This document shows positions 32,144-32,144 of a stretch of 32,144 nt of DNA, piece after piece. Under the pieces are notes generated by a model, which saw only the letters and a list, made by a program, of their open reading frames with translations, was not told the origin of the DNA and did not search any database. A program made the position numbers and the translations under genes. Source of the DNA: Planctomycetota bacterium (GTDB lineage Bacteria > Planctomycetota > Planctomycetia > Gemmatales > Gemmataceae); contig JACOUH010000178.1 of assembly GCA_016177925.1 (NCBI GenBank), positions 1-32,144 of the forward strand. The letters run 5' to 3'. How positions within the stretch are numbered: position 1 is the stretch's first letter; each line of letters starts with the position of its first letter.

Positions 32144-32144
32144 A

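Overview
The window reads as a chromosomal segment of a planctomycete, most likely from the Gemmata group (Gemmatales). The evidence is high GC with GC-ending codons, a DUF1501 gene paired with a DUF1549/DUF1553 cytochrome gene, a PVC-type propeller/HEAT/haem protein, a paralogue family I know mainly from Gemmata relatives (23658-24293), and many long intergenic palindromes. The taxonomic call is inference from gene content; there is no rRNA in the window.

Layout. Positions 1-2752 (+) hold endonuclease V, an RsbW-like anti-sigma kinase, a small FlgM-like protein and a Fur regulator preceded by a Fur-box-like palindrome. Positions 2838-5843 (-) hold a POT-family peptide transporter followed by a DUF4432 mutarotase-like protein. 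Positions 5844-7118 are a decayed stretch with tRNA-Ser(GGA), the C-terminal remnant of a tyrosine integrase and a 95-bp inverted-repeat element that cuts the remnant off. Positions 7254-18380 are rich in secreted proteins: two propeller-type glycosidase-like proteins, a propeller/HEAT/cytochrome lipoprotein, an Asp-box sialidase-like protein and a Tat-exported DUF1501 protein. Embedded among them are a membrane protein of unknown function and a HicAB toxin-antitoxin pair. Positions 18404-21534 hold the DUF1549/DUF1553 partner, which is broken by a frameshifting deletion. A secreted zinc peptidase follows at 21656-23362.

Positions 24430-28150 (-) look like one operon: aldehyde dehydrogenase, putative antitoxin, MazF/PemK toxin, class III aminotransferase. 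The gaps are 23 nt, an 8-nt overlap and 37 nt, so a toxin-antitoxin pair sits between two enzymes that could act in consecutive steps of amine or omega-amino-acid breakdown. Positions 28355-32004 (+) carry a small secreted PrcB-like protein, a LarA-like protein without the usual cofactor lysine, a YgfZ/GcvT-type folate-binding protein and two adjacent small paralogues.

The most distinctive feature is a set of long, nearly perfect intergenic palindromes. Five share the arm grammar CCCG(A/G)(A/C)GCG-N2-AGCGA; others have unrelated arms but the same architecture. They abut or overlap stop codons, occur in compound form (two left arms to one right arm) and in nested form (one palindrome inserted in the arm of another). 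A related-looking short palindrome lies in frame inside a coding sequence. This resembles an active REP/MITE-like system and is the best candidate for something under-described here.
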